Positions 1-9,076 of a stretch of 64,000 nt of DNA are shown here, in pieces; position 1 is the stretch's first letter; each line of letters starts with the position of its first letter. Made by a program: the position numbers and the translations under genes. Origin of the DNA: Photobacterium aphoticum (GTDB lineage Bacteria > Pseudomonadota > Gammaproteobacteria > Enterobacterales > Vibrionaceae); assembly GCF_001029435.1 (NCBI RefSeq), contig NZ_LDOV01000001.1, forward strand, positions 62,001 through 126,000, read 5' to 3'. Below the pieces are notes generated by a model, which saw only the letters and a program-made list of their open reading frames with translations, searched no databases and was not told the origin of the DNA.

Positions 1-345
1 CGGTTTGGCAATGAAGTAGTCGAGACTGGCGTTATTGACGGCCTGCACAGTTTCCTCTAGCCCGGCTTGGCCCGTCAGTAACACTTTGCGGGCGGTGCGG
101 GTGGCGTCTTGCTGTTTCAGCTCAATCAGAAATTCAATGCCGGTTTCCCCTGGCATGATGTGGTCACACAAAATCAGAGCGAGTGGGGTGTCATCAGCAA
201 TGGCTTCGGCCACCACGTCTTTCGCTTCATCCACCGATTCGGCGGCTTCAATCACGAAATGGCTCTCAAGTTCACGCAGGTCGTTGATCACGCTGTCGAG
301 CACTTCACGCTCGTCGTCGACACACAAAATCAGATACTTCTTCAT
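1..345 (-). CDS. response regulator receiver protein, 3' end outside window
   Basis: A CheY-like receiver domain; 115 residues are visible and the C-terminus lies beyond base 1, so an output domain cannot be excluded. The acidic pocket is CVDDE (residues 8-12), the phospho-acceptor is D61 in LCDHIMPG, the switch Thr sits in VLLTGQ, and the conserved Lys is in the final FIAKP. The start ATG is preceded by TAAGGAGG, which includes the stop codon of the upstream kinase gene (355-2295), so the two are co-transcribed and probably translationally coupled. Its closest relative in the window is the regulator at 10409-10888. It is presumably phosphorylated by the neighbouring kinase (inference). Confidence 0.85.
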   Translation of the reverse strand, partial: MKKYLILCVDDEREVLDSVINDLRELESHFVIEAAESVDEAKDVVAEAIADDTPLALILCDHIMPGETGIEFLIELKQQDATRTARKVLLTGQAGLEETVQAVNNASLDYFIAKP

Positions 346-354
346 GGGGCCTCC

Positions 355-2295
355 TTATTGGGCATCATCCAAGGGTAACGTCACAATCATCTGGGTAAAT
401 TGTCCGGGCTCGGATTCTACCGTGATGGTGCCATTGTGTTGGTGGATGATCTGCTGACAGACAGACAATCCGATACCAAGCCCGAAGTTGCCTTCCCGCT
501 TGGTGGTAAAATTGAGTTCAAATATTTTGGCCTGCTGAGCCGGTGGAATACCTTTGCCGTTGTCGGCCACAATCACTTCAATGGCTTGCTTACCCTGCGC
601 ATCTGGCTCGCTCAGGCGGGTGGTCACGCGAATTTCGCCGGGTTCATCCACCGCATCTAACGCATTGGAAATCAGGTTGGTCCACACTTGTTGCAGCGCG
701 ATAGGCTGGCAATGCAGCGGTGGCAGTGGGTGATAGTCTTTGATTAAGCGATGACGTTTGAGTTTGTTTTCAAAGATCACCAAGGTGTCTTCTAAGCCTT
801 CATGAATATCCACACAATGGATGGTTTCATCATCCTGACGGGCATAGCTTTTCAGGCTTTTCACCAAGTCGGCAATTCGCTGGGCACACACATTGATAGA
901 GCGCAGGAAGTTACCCATCTGGTAGTAGTTTTCCCACTCGTTGAGCAAAGTGGGCAATTGGTGTTTCTGAGGCAGTAACCAGTTTTGCAGTATTTCCGGA
1001 TCATCAATGCCCATTTGCACGATTTTGCGCGCTAAGTGCCGATCGCCAATCACGTTGGTAAGGTTTTTCGCGCGCTGGCGGTTCTCGGCGGTGGACAGGG
1101 GACGAGACAGCATGGCTTGCTGCATGATGGTGTTGCCACGGGCCTGATTTTCCGGATCAAGCGGGGTTTCGGTGATGGTACCGATGGTCTGTTTCAGCGT
1201 ATCACTGCCGCGTAAGATGGCAGACACCGGGTTATTCAGTTCATGAGCAACACCGGCGACTAGCTGCCCCAGCATGGCCATTTTTTCTTTTTCAACCAGT
1301 TGATGGTGCGCATCATCTAGCGATTTCAGGGTTTGCTGTAAACACAATTCGGTCTGGATACTGCCTTTCAGGCGGCGGTTGAAGTTACGCAGCAATAAGT
1401 TGGTGAATAGTGGCAGTAATTCGGTGCGCGAGTTCATCACTTTGTTAAACAGCTTGCGGTCGAGCTTGATCACATCGGTATGACACAACGTCACGCCGGT
1501 GGAAAAGGACGGCTCACCAGAGATGAACGACATGCCGCCCACTAAATGACCGGGGCCGGCGCGAACCACTTCATGACGACGACCAAATTCATCTTTTTTG
1601 TACAGCGCTACTTCCCCTTGGGTGATGAACCACAAGATGTTATTGGACGCCCCTTCATGGGTCAGAATGTGGTTGGCGCTGTAGCTGCGGCAGGCACGGT
1701 TTTCATCGTTGCCGGCAAAGAATTCATACAGGGCATCGGTCACTTGCTTGGCCAGTGTGGCGTCATCCAAGGTATGGGTATCTTGGATAAAGCCCGAGCG
1801 AAAACGTGACATTTGGTGATCGATATGGGCGTTGAGGATGCGGCGGTGATCCAGTACCTGACTGTAACGCAGCCAGTCTTCGTCGGTGTGCTTAAGGATG
1901 AAACTGGTCAGCTCTTTCACCAGCACTTGCTGTAATTCCTGCGGATCCCACGGCTTTGTCAGGCAGTAGTGCAAACGTCCTTCATTGACCGCCTGCATGA
2001 TGGCGTCCAGTTGTGGCGTATCGTTGATCAGGATGGAGCGGGCTTGCCGGCTGGCAGGGTGCTGATCCAGTGACACCAAAAAGTTAACGCCATTATCGCA
2101 GCCTAAGTCATTGTCACAAATAACTAAAGCGACCCGCTGTCCTTGTTCGGCAATGTGCGTCAGTACGTCATTGGCTTGTGAAATGCTGTAGGCATTGTAG
2201 ACATCAAACAGCCCGGCAAACGGCGTGAGACTGGTATTGAGTAGTTCGACGATATCCGGATTATCATCAAGGCAGACAATTGCAAAATTATTCAC
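355..2295 (-). CDS. hybrid histidine kinase: receiver + cyclic-nucleotide-binding-like domain + kinase core
   Basis: 646 residues with no predicted membrane segment, so probably a cytoplasmic sensor kinase. Domains: N-terminal receiver (1-125; D61 acceptor, K114 in TKPW, but the usual switch Thr is Asn91 in ILIND); a CRP-like cyclic-nucleotide-binding domain (about 205-300); a HisKA segment with the H-box around H351 (GVAHELNNP); an insert of about 100 residues; and an HATPase domain with N-box (SNALDAV, 543-549), G1 (DNGKGIP, 578-584) and G2 (GLGIGL, 605-610). The next gene downstream is a receiver protein with its RBS on this gene's stop. Architecture and the insert motif STAENRQRAK (401-410) match the kinase at 9077-10405. 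The ligand is unknown. Confidence 0.9.
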   Translation of the reverse strand: MNNFAIVCLDDNPDIVELLNTSLTPFAGLFDVYNAYSISQANDVLTHIAEQGQRVALVICDNDLGCDNGVNFLVSLDQHPASRQARSILINDTPQLDAIMQAVNEGRLHYCLTKPWDPQELQQVLVKELTSFILKHTDEDWLRYSQVLDHRRILNAHIDHQMSRFRSGFIQDTHTLDDATLAKQVTDALYEFFAGNDENRACRSYSANHILTHEGASNNILWFITQGEVALYKKDEFGRRHEVVRAGPGHLVGGMSFISGEPSFSTGVTLCHTDVIKLDRKLFNKVMNSRTELLPLFTNLLLRNFNRRLKGSIQTELCLQQTLKSLDDAHHQLVEKEKMAMLGQLVAGVAHELNNPVSAILRGSDTLKQTIGTITETPLDPENQARGNTIMQQAMLSRPLSTAENRQRAKNLTNVIGDRHLARKIVQMGIDDPEILQNWLLPQKHQLPTLLNEWENYYQMGNFLRSINVCAQRIADLVKSLKSYARQDDETIHCVDIHEGLEDTLVIFENKLKRHRLIKDYHPLPPLHCQPIALQQVWTNLISNALDAVDEPGEIRVTTRLSEPDAQGKQAIEVIVADNGKGIPPAQQAKIFELNFTTKREGNFGLGIGLSVCQQIIHQHNGTITVESEPGQFTQMIVTLPLDDAQ

Positions 2296-2541
2296 CTATC
2301 CTTCCTTATGTTGCGCGATCGCGCTATCTCAACAAAGGGTAATAGCTGGCCGCATCATGGTTATGGCCAGTGTATAAGAACGCTCAAGAAGAGACTGAGA
2401 GGCAGATAGCAAAGTCACGGGGTGAGCGGTCAGAACAGCGAGGAGAATCGTAATAATGTGATGAAAAATAGCATGTTCTTATAGCTATGATAGACTGCAT
2501 AACTTGGAATGAGGCATCTTCAAAACTGGGATTGACGGATA

Positions 2542-3843
2542 ATGTTGAAAAAAATTGGTGCGGTAGGCGGGGCTGTGGCGATTGCGCTGTGTTGGCCAAT
2601 GGCGACAGGACAGCTGGGTGAGCGTATCTATTTAGATACCATTGGTCAGTACGCGAATCCGTACTTGTCCGTGAAAAATGACAGTTATGATCGCGGTTAT
2701 TTATCGGCGGATGCTGTATCGCAAGTCTCTTTGAAAGGGGAGTTGAAAACGGCATTTGAAGAGGAAGGCTTACCGACAGTGTGGCGCATTCATCATCATG
2801 TGACGCACGGTATGTTTGGGATCAGCACGACCAGTGAATTGGTCATGGATGACAGCCTGAAAGCCAGCGTTGAACAGCTGTGGGGTAAGGGCGTGGCACC
2901 GTTCACACTGACCACGGATACGGCGTTAACCCGCGCGACAGACTTTACTTTCCGTGTGAACCCATTAAAAGCTGATGATGGTCAGGGCACACAAGCGGAC
3001 TTCTCTGCGTTTACCTTGTCAGGCTCGGTGAATGCTGACGGCGCGGGTGATTTCCAATACCAGTGGCCGTCTGCGGATTTGACCACCGTGGCGAATGAGC
3101 AATTGCGTCTGAAAGGCTTGCAAGGTGGCGGCGAAGGCCGTTTGGATGGTCAGTTCTGGCTGGGTAGTCAGCAGTTGTCACTGGAGAGCGTGAGTTTTAA
3201 CGATTTGTCGAGCGATCAAAGTGTCTCAATGGATAAACTGGCGGTAAGCATGCAGAACGTGTTGACCGAGCAGACAGGCAAAGACGCCGCGCCGCTGTTG
3301 ACTAATACGAACCAAGTGACCATTGGTCGCTTGCATTCACTGGAAGGGGAAACCTTCAGTAACTTTAACTTCCAGTTGGCATTTACCGATTTAGATTATC
3401 CGTCGATTCATCAGCTGGGTGAATTTTCCGAGAAGATGGACACGGAAATGACCGATGCTGAGATTGAAGCGACAACCAAGGCTTTGGATAAGCTGGTGGC
3501 GAAAGGATTGAAGTTTGCGATCAGTGATTTGAGCCTAGACACCCCACAAGGTGCGGTGAAGAGCAGTTTGGCACTGCAGGTGAAACCGGGGATGGAGAAT
3601 GCCTCGCAGAACCTGATGGCGGTGGCGGAAACCATTAATGGGGATCTGTTTGTGAGCTTGCCGGTGGCGCTGGTGGATGCGGATCCTTTGCTGAAAGAGC
3701 GTGCCGCGATGCTGGAAGAAAATGGCATTATTGAGCGCAATGCGACCCACTATGTGGCGAAGATGGCCATCGAAGGGGATAAGCTCGTGCTTGCCTCGGG
3801 TGATCAGCTGCCTGTAGCCATGCTACTGATGCTCTTTATGTAA
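2542..3843 (+). CDS. YdgA-family protein (DUF945)
   Basis: 433 residues with an uncleaved signal or anchor at the N-terminus (MLKKIGAVGGAVAIALCW), followed by a long periplasmic region. The GQ-E-Y pattern right after the anchor, the repeated lysine/glycine-poor beta-rich body and the length fit the YdgA/DUF945 family of inner-membrane-anchored proteins, whose function is not established. It stands alone: a divergent kinase gene lies 246 bp upstream and a hairpin terminator follows. Family assignment is by overall resemblance; no catalytic motif is visible. Confidence 0.75.
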   Translation: MLKKIGAVGGAVAIALCWPMATGQLGERIYLDTIGQYANPYLSVKNDSYDRGYLSADAVSQVSLKGELKTAFEEEGLPTVWRIHHHVTHGMFGISTTSELVMDDSLKASVEQLWGKGVAPFTLTTDTALTRATDFTFRVNPLKADDGQGTQADFSAFTLSGSVNADGAGDFQYQWPSADLTTVANEQLRLKGLQGGGEGRLDGQFWLGSQQLSLESVSFNDLSSDQSVSMDKLAVSMQNVLTEQTGKDAAPLLTNTNQVTIGRLHSLEGETFSNFNFQLAFTDLDYPSIHQLGEFSEKMDTEMTDAEIEATTKALDKLVAKGLKFAISDLSLDTPQGAVKSSLALQVKPGMENASQNLMAVAETINGDLFVSLPVALVDADPLLKERAAMLEENGIIERNATHYVAKMAIEGDKLVLASGDQLPVAMLLMLFM

Positions 3844-3900
3844 ACGATGATGTCATTGCTTATGGCCTACTTATGTCATCACGACGTGGTATGACATGAT

Positions 3901-3945
3901 AAAAAAGCGCCCTGACGGGGGAACTCGTCAGGGCGCTGTGTTTTT
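3901..3945. terminator. bidirectional rho-independent terminator
   Basis: An 11-bp perfect stem (GCGCCCTGACG / CGTCAGGGCGC) with A-run before and T-run after. It serves the YdgA-like gene on + and the BOF-protein gene on -. Confidence 0.85.
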
Positions 3946-3959
3946 ATGGTTGCCGGGGA

Positions 3960-4298
3960 TCAGGCTTTCTTCTGAATGCTGTCCACATCAATTTGTGGCG
4001 TATTCCATTCACTGTCGACTTCACCACGGATGATCACGGTATCTTCTGGCGTCACATCAAGGCCAAGCCAGTGATCATTGTCAATCTCAATCTGGATTTC
4101 GCCTGTGCTGTCTTTGAACAGGTACATTTCATCGCCCAATGATTGGGTAATGTGGCCAGTCAGTTCAACAATCGTGTCTTCATTGGCCATCAAAGCGTGA
4201 TTCACCGTGTGCAGGGTAGAAGCACCTGGTCCCATGAATGCCGCTTGGCTTGTGCCGGCTACCAACAGTAGTGATAAGCCTAGTAGTGTTTTTTTCAT
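3960..4298 (-). CDS. BOF/YgiW-family periplasmic OB-fold protein
   Basis: 112 residues. A clear Sec signal peptide (MKKTLLGLSLLLVAGTSQA, cleavage after residue 19) precedes a small OB-fold domain of the bacterial BOF family (DUF388, relatives YgiW/VisP/YdeI). Diagnostic stretches are VELTGHI, FKDSTGEIQIEID and VIIRGEVD. These proteins are periplasmic stress-related ligand binders in enteric bacteria; the ligand here is unknown. It lies 21 bp downstream of the outer-membrane barrel gene in the same orientation, so probably the second gene of a two-gene operon. Confidence 0.85.
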   Translation of the reverse strand: MKKTLLGLSLLLVAGTSQAAFMGPGASTLHTVNHALMANEDTIVELTGHITQSLGDEMYLFKDSTGEIQIEIDNDHWLGLDVTPEDTVIIRGEVDSEWNTPQIDVDSIQKKA

Positions 4299-4319
4299 GA
4301 CAGATCCACCTGTGTTGGA

Positions 4320-4964
4320 TTAGAAGTAGTACGTGGTACCGATATTGAATGACGCCATGCTTGCATAGCTGTCTGCTTGGTATTTCACGTTCGCGCCAAC
4401 AGTCAGCTGTGGCAATACCGCGTATTCTGCCCCTACCGATACCATGCCGCCGATTTCGTTTTGGCTTTGTGCTGCAGCTGTTGGGTGGTTAATTTCGTGT
4501 TCAATGTCGTCATTCGTTACAGATTCCCACTCTTCAGTTTTGCTTTGGCTTGCATCGTACTGGGTGTAGGTCAGGCCGGCTTTCACTTTCGCGCGCCACT
4601 GATCATTGAAGGCAAAGGTGTAAACCGGTGCCAGTGTCACTTGCTTCGCATCAACAGACGCATCCCAGTCCATTTCGTGGTGGTATGCTTTATCTGCTGT
4701 TAGACCTAAATAAGAAGAGTGACTATCGCTCAGCTCAAACTGGTTGTAGCCCAGTTCTAGTGCCCAGTTATCGTTGAAGGCATAACCGACAAAGCCACCC
4801 AGAATGCCGTCTTCCAGCGATGGGTCTAGGTGAACGCCTTCTTTGCTGAAGGTATTGGTGGCATCGTGACTGGCGCTACCTACACCGTATTCCAGACCCA
4901 CATAAGGCGCTGCCGTAGCCGAGAATGAACAAGCGATAAGTAGTGTGCTGAGCGTTTTTTTCAT
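4320..4964 (-). CDS. outer-membrane beta-barrel protein (OmpA/OmpW-like small porin fold)
   Basis: 214 residues. Signal peptide MKKTLSTLLIACSFSATAA, then APYVGLEYGVG typical of the first strand of an eight-stranded barrel, alternating amphipathic strands, and a C-terminal TTYYF ending in the aromatic residue recognised by the BAM complex. The loops contain acidic and histidine-rich stretches. Co-directional with the BOF-protein gene 21 bp downstream. The specific function (porin, adhesin or structural) cannot be read from the sequence. Confidence 0.8.
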   Translation of the reverse strand: MKKTLSTLLIACSFSATAAPYVGLEYGVGSASHDATNTFSKEGVHLDPSLEDGILGGFVGYAFNDNWALELGYNQFELSDSHSSYLGLTADKAYHHEMDWDASVDAKQVTLAPVYTFAFNDQWRAKVKAGLTYTQYDASQSKTEEWESVTNDDIEHEINHPTAAAQSQNEIGGMVSVGAEYAVLPQLTVGANVKYQADSYASMASFNIGTTYYF

Positions 4965-5309
4965 GACTTTATTCTTATTGAGTTATTTGATGTCGAGGAT
5001 TATGCGGTAACGGACGTGAAGGATTCGTGAAGAATGTGGCTGTGATCAAATTTTTTCGACGTGATCAGCAAATGCGCCAAGGAAGGAAAGTGAAAGGCTT
5101 GTCACTAGGGTGTTAATGGTTATGATAGCTATTGTCTATTGATTAAATTGCCAAATTCAATTTAGTAATTTCAAGGAAATAAGCGACACTTAGATCAAAA
5201 GGAGGCCACAGTACGAACGTGGCTGAGTGAAAATTCAATCGCCCGCGCTGCACGCATGATGTGAATTGACAGTGTGCTTGCCGGGACATAGCGTGAATTA
5301 GGGGGATGC
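4965..5309. other. intergenic region between divergent genes
   Basis: 345 bp between the barrel gene (-) and the CBS gene (+). It holds one possible sigma-70 promoter toward the CBS gene, TTGACA at 5266-5271 and TAGCGT at 5289-5294 with 17 bp between. No operator, RNA or ORF was recognised. Confidence 0.4.
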
Positions 5310-5726
5310 ATGGAGTCGTTGAAAGTTAAAGATTACATGAATGTACGCCCAGTGACATTTACATCCACAATGTCGTTGTCGCAAGCATTGGATAAGCTAC
5401 TCTCATCAAAGCAAATTGGTGGTCCGGTCATTGATGATCTGCATCATGTGGTTGGCTTCATTTCTGAGCAGGATATGATCCACAAGTTGTTAAAAGTGGG
5501 TTACCACTGTCAGGATACCCATAATGTCGGCGAGTGTATGCGTGATGATGTGTTAACCGTCTCGCCGGATGATTCCATCATTGAATTGGCTGATACCATG
5601 GCAGGGCAAAAACCGAAGATTTACCCTGTGGTTGAAAACCACCGTCTGGTGGGGGTGATCACCCGCCGTGATGTACTGACGGCTATCAGTGATCAGATCG
5701 GTGATTGTTTTAAACACCCGGTATAA
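5310..5726 (+). CDS. CBS-domain pair protein
   Basis: 138 residues made of two CBS motifs (about 8-60 and 75-130), which form one Bateman module able to bind adenine nucleotides. Typical signatures are KDYMNVRPVTF, GGPVIDD, GFISEQDM in the first and MRDDVLTVSPDD, YPVVENHRLVGVITRRD in the second. There is no fused enzyme or transporter domain, so it is a stand-alone regulator. The ATG is preceded by AGGGGG. It is monocistronic, closed by the hairpin at 5768-5790. The partner is unknown. Confidence 0.88.
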   Translation: MESLKVKDYMNVRPVTFTSTMSLSQALDKLLSSKQIGGPVIDDLHHVVGFISEQDMIHKLLKVGYHCQDTHNVGECMRDDVLTVSPDDSIIELADTMAGQKPKIYPVVENHRLVGVITRRDVLTAISDQIGDCFKHPV

Positions 5727-5764
5727 ATCCACCGTGTTTCTCTATACACGGAATCAAGATGGAT

Positions 5765-5791
5765 AAAGGCGCATTGTGCGCCTTTTCTTTA
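5765..5791 (+). terminator. rho-independent terminator after CBS gene
   Basis: Stem GGCGCA / TGCGCC with a 3-base loop (5768-5782), then TTTTCTTT. Confidence 0.8.
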
Positions 5792-5849
5792 TTTCTCACA
5801 TTTACCGCCGTAGTCATTATCTTTGTTACACGGCACAAAGGGGAATTGC

Positions 5850-7340
5850 GTGCCTTCATCCTCCTCCCAATCGGCCAGCGCGCCAGAGCAAGCGAAGTTT
5901 GTCACCGGCTCACCCATGAAACACATCATGGTCATGTCCGGTACCGGTGCCATTGGTTTGATGGCGTTATTTCTGGTCGATTTGCTGGATATGTTTTTCA
6001 TCAGCTTGCTGGGGGAAGTGGAGCTGGCCGCCGCGATTGGCTTTGCGGGCACACTGATTTTCTTTTCGACGTCTGTCTCTATCGGGACATCCATTGCGAT
6101 GGGGGCATTAGTATCGCGGGCACTGGGGGCCAATGAAGCGGAAAAAGCCCGCCAGTTGACCGTCAATGTGATGATCTTTGCCGTGATCATCTGCGCGATC
6201 TTAGTCAGCCTGATGCTGTGGCAGTTGCCGCAATTGCTGGCCATGATCGGCGCGACCGGTAACGTGGCCGCTGCTGCGACGGATTATCTGGTGATTTTGC
6301 TGCCCAGTGCGCCGTTCATTGCCATTTCCATGTCAGCTGGCGCAGCCTTACGGGGCATTGGTGATGCGCGTCGTTCAATGATTGCCACTTTAATCGGCGG
6401 TGGTGTGAATGCGGTTTTGGATCCCTTATTCATTTTTGGCTTGTCGATGGGCATGGAAGGGGCGGCGATTGCCTCTGTTTTTGCCCGCTTAGCGGTGATG
6501 ATTTACTCCCTGCACGCGGTGATCGTCCATCATAATCTGATCGCACGGCCGCAATTAGGAGCATTCTTCCGGTCATTAGCCACCATTTCTGCGATCGCGT
6601 TTCCTGCCATTTTAACCAATACCGCCACACCCATTGGTAATGCCATTGTCACCAGTCAGATCGCCCAGTTTGGTGAGAGTTATGTAGCCGGGTATGCGGT
6701 GATTGGACGTATCATGCCGGTCACTTTTGCGTTGGTGTTTTCGTTATCAGGTGCCATCGGGCCCATTATTGGGCAGAACTTCGGTGCGGGAAGATGGGAT
6801 CGTATCTCGCGGTCGTTGTCAGATGCGCTGATTTTTGTGTCGCTCTATTGTGTGTTGGTCTCGGCCATTCTGTGGTTTTTACAGGATCACCTGATTGCAC
6901 TATTCAGTTTGCAGGGTGATGCTGCAACGTTGCTGTCGGTGTTTTGTTCTTATGTCGCGATTACCTTTATCTTCAATGGCGCGTTGTTTGTCTCTAATGC
7001 CGCATTCAATAACCTCAATCGCCCGACATGGTCGACGGCGTTGAACATGGGCAAAGCCACCTTGGGCACTATTCCTTTTGTCTGGTTAGGTGGTTTATGG
7101 GGCGGGGCGAGCGGCGTACTCATCGGACAGGCAATAGGGGGCATGGTGTTTGGCTGCTTGGGCGTATGGCTGGTACGGCGACAAGTACTGTGTATGGCGC
7201 GGGCCCATGAACGTCGTGAGCAGCAAGACGTGCTTGAGCCAAGTGTACCGTTAACGCCGTTCTGTTCCTCTCGCACGTATATGGGTCAGGAAGACGCCGT
7301 GGATGAGCCATTTGTTGAGCCCAAACAATCTCATTCATAA
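5850..7340 (+). CDS. MATE-family multidrug/toxin efflux transporter
   Basis: About 496 residues with 12 hydrophobic segments in two repeated halves, the MATE fold. Family signs are the first-helix region GAIGLMALFLVDLLDMFF, the GIGDARRSMIATLIGGG loop after TM5/6 and the matching ALRGIGD / NLNRPTWS motifs of each half. The protein sits in the inner membrane and exports cationic compounds with Na+ or H+; the substrate is unknown. I chose GTG at 5850 because AGGGG lies 6 bases upstream; a TTG at 5823 is in frame but has no such site. The C-terminal tail of about 50 residues is hydrophilic. Stand-alone gene. Confidence 0.88.
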   Translation: MPSSSSQSASAPEQAKFVTGSPMKHIMVMSGTGAIGLMALFLVDLLDMFFISLLGEVELAAAIGFAGTLIFFSTSVSIGTSIAMGALVSRALGANEAEKARQLTVNVMIFAVIICAILVSLMLWQLPQLLAMIGATGNVAAAATDYLVILLPSAPFIAISMSAGAALRGIGDARRSMIATLIGGGVNAVLDPLFIFGLSMGMEGAAIASVFARLAVMIYSLHAVIVHHNLIARPQLGAFFRSLATISAIAFPAILTNTATPIGNAIVTSQIAQFGESYVAGYAVIGRIMPVTFALVFSLSGAIGPIIGQNFGAGRWDRISRSLSDALIFVSLYCVLVSAILWFLQDHLIALFSLQGDAATLLSVFCSYVAITFIFNGALFVSNAAFNNLNRPTWSTALNMGKATLGTIPFVWLGGLWGGASGVLIGQAIGGMVFGCLGVWLVRRQVLCMARAHERREQQDVLEPSVPLTPFCSSRTYMGQEDAVDEPFVEPKQSHS

Positions 7341-7650
7341 AATTATTGATGTTATACACAACGGGAATTTTTCAATCTAAGTTTGTGAAATTGAAACGCC
7401 CGCGTGGCGCAAGGCATGCGCTGGGCACGACGTTGCGCAACTTTGATATATTACTAATTTATTGATCTAACGCGGGGAAATTCGGGGGTAAGCGGCGCAG
7501 AATGGCAATCTAATTTTGCTCTGCTGATACATTGGAACCGTGTCGGCAGGAAGTATAGCCGCACTGATTTTCCCCCTCTTGATGGCATACCAAAGGACGA
7601 AGTCAGCGTCAGGCACCTCTTTTTTTGTGTTTTAAGGGAATAATGCCAAC
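7341..7650. other. intergenic region upstream of the DASS symporter
   Basis: 310 bp. It contains a short palindrome GTTGCGCAAC near 7432 and a TTTGTGAAATTG half-site near 7381, neither convincing alone. No ORF or RNA gene was recognised. The promoter of the transporter-kinase-regulator operon should lie here. Confidence 0.4.
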
Positions 7651-9066
7651 ATGCGTCAGTATCTTCGGTACATCGTACCCATCCTCATTCCACTCATTAT
7701 TCTGTTGTTACCTGCCTCTGCCTTCCCCGTTGAAGGTTTAACGGTGGTACAACAACGAGTGATTGCCATCTTCTTGCTTGCAGCTTTGTGTTGGGTCATG
7801 GAGCCCATTCCGATCTACGCCACCTCGGTGGTGATCATCGTGCTCGAACTCTTGCTGTTATCAAACAAAGGCTTGTTCTTATTCCGTAGTGGGGAAGGTG
7901 AACCACATTTCGGAGAGTTGTTGGCATACAACGACATCATGGCGACCTTTGCTAGCCCAATCATCATGCTGTTCTTGGGGGGATTTTTCCTGGCCATGGC
8001 AGCGACCAAATACCGTTTAGATGTGAACTTGGCGCGTGTATTGCTGCGTCCGTTTGGTAACCAGCCGAAATACGTGATGTTTGGTTTGATGCTGATCACT
8101 GCGATTTTCTCCATGTTCATGTCGAACACCGCAACGACCGCGATGATGCTGTCCATCCTAGCCCCTGTGATTGCCCTTTTTGGACAGAAAGACCCGGGTA
8201 AAATTGCGTTTGCTTTGTGTATTCCTGTGGCGGCGAACATCGGTGGTATTGGTACCCCAATCGGTACCCCGCCGAATGCCATTGCCCTGAAATACCTGAC
8301 CGGCGAAAACCTGATCACCTTCGGTGAGTGGATGTTCTTCGGTGTGCCATTTGTGGCTGTACTGTTGGTGTTTGCGTGGGCATTGATCAATGCCTTGTAC
8401 CCAGCAAAGCAGGAAAAAATTGAGCTGACCATTAAAGGCCAGTTCCTGAAAACGCCGAAAGCCATCACCGTGTATGTGACCTTCGCACTGACCGTGATTT
8501 TGTGGCTGATGGGCTCTACTCACGGCATGAACTCCTATACCGTCGCGCTGATCCCTGTGGCCGTGTTCTCACTGACCGGCATCATCAATAAAGAAGACTT
8601 GAAGAAGATTTCTTGGGATGTGTTGTGGCTGGTATCGGGGGGTATCGCACTGGGCTTGGCACTGGATCAAACCGGTTTGGCAAGGCTGGTAGTGCACAGC
8701 ATTCCGTTTGATGACTTCTCGCCGTACGTGGTATTGGGCGGCTCAGCGCTGTTGTGTTTGTTGATGGCAAACTTTATGTCGCACACGGCAACCGCGAACT
8801 TGTTGATGCCAATCATGGCTGCATTGGGTACCTCAATGACCTCACTCGTGCCGCTGGGTGGCGAAGTGACATTGATCTTGGTGGTGACCTTTGCTGCATC
8901 TCTGGGTATGTCGTTACCAATCAGTACGCCACCGAACGCCTTGGCACACGCTACCGGTCATGTGGAAAGTAACCAGATGGCACGCGTTGGTGTGATTGTG
9001 GGTGTGGTCGGTGTGGCATTGAGCTTTGCCATGATTTGGCTTCTTCACCTGATTGACCATATTTAA
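7651..9066 (+). CDS. DASS/SLC13-family anion:sodium symporter
   Basis: 471 residues, polytopic inner-membrane protein. The two pseudo-symmetric substrate/sodium motifs of the divalent anion:Na+ symporter family are present: SNTATTAMM with TPIGTPPNAIAL in the first half and SHTATANLLMP with LPISTPPNALA in the second. Family members carry dicarboxylates such as succinate and malate, citrate or sulfate; the sequence alone does not fix the substrate. The stop lies 10 bp before the ATG of a CNB-domain histidine kinase, followed by a response regulator, so transport and signalling are in one operon. A sensing role for uptake is an inference. Confidence 0.9.
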   Translation: MRQYLRYIVPILIPLIILLLPASAFPVEGLTVVQQRVIAIFLLAALCWVMEPIPIYATSVVIIVLELLLLSNKGLFLFRSGEGEPHFGELLAYNDIMATFASPIIMLFLGGFFLAMAATKYRLDVNLARVLLRPFGNQPKYVMFGLMLITAIFSMFMSNTATTAMMLSILAPVIALFGQKDPGKIAFALCIPVAANIGGIGTPIGTPPNAIALKYLTGENLITFGEWMFFGVPFVAVLLVFAWALINALYPAKQEKIELTIKGQFLKTPKAITVYVTFALTVILWLMGSTHGMNSYTVALIPVAVFSLTGIINKEDLKKISWDVLWLVSGGIALGLALDQTGLARLVVHSIPFDDFSPYVVLGGSALLCLLMANFMSHTATANLLMPIMAALGTSMTSLVPLGGEVTLILVVTFAASLGMSLPISTPPNALAHATGHVESNQMARVGVIVGVVGVALSFAMIWLLHLIDHI

Positions 9067-9076
9067 GAGAGTCACC

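Noticed and set aside
2384..2755. A 123-residue - strand ORF
   Set aside because: Mostly antisense to the YdgA-like gene, no RBS and an implausible composition.
5789..6244. A 151-residue - strand ORF antisense to the MATE gene
   Set aside because: Shadow of the transporter reading frame with no independent start signal.
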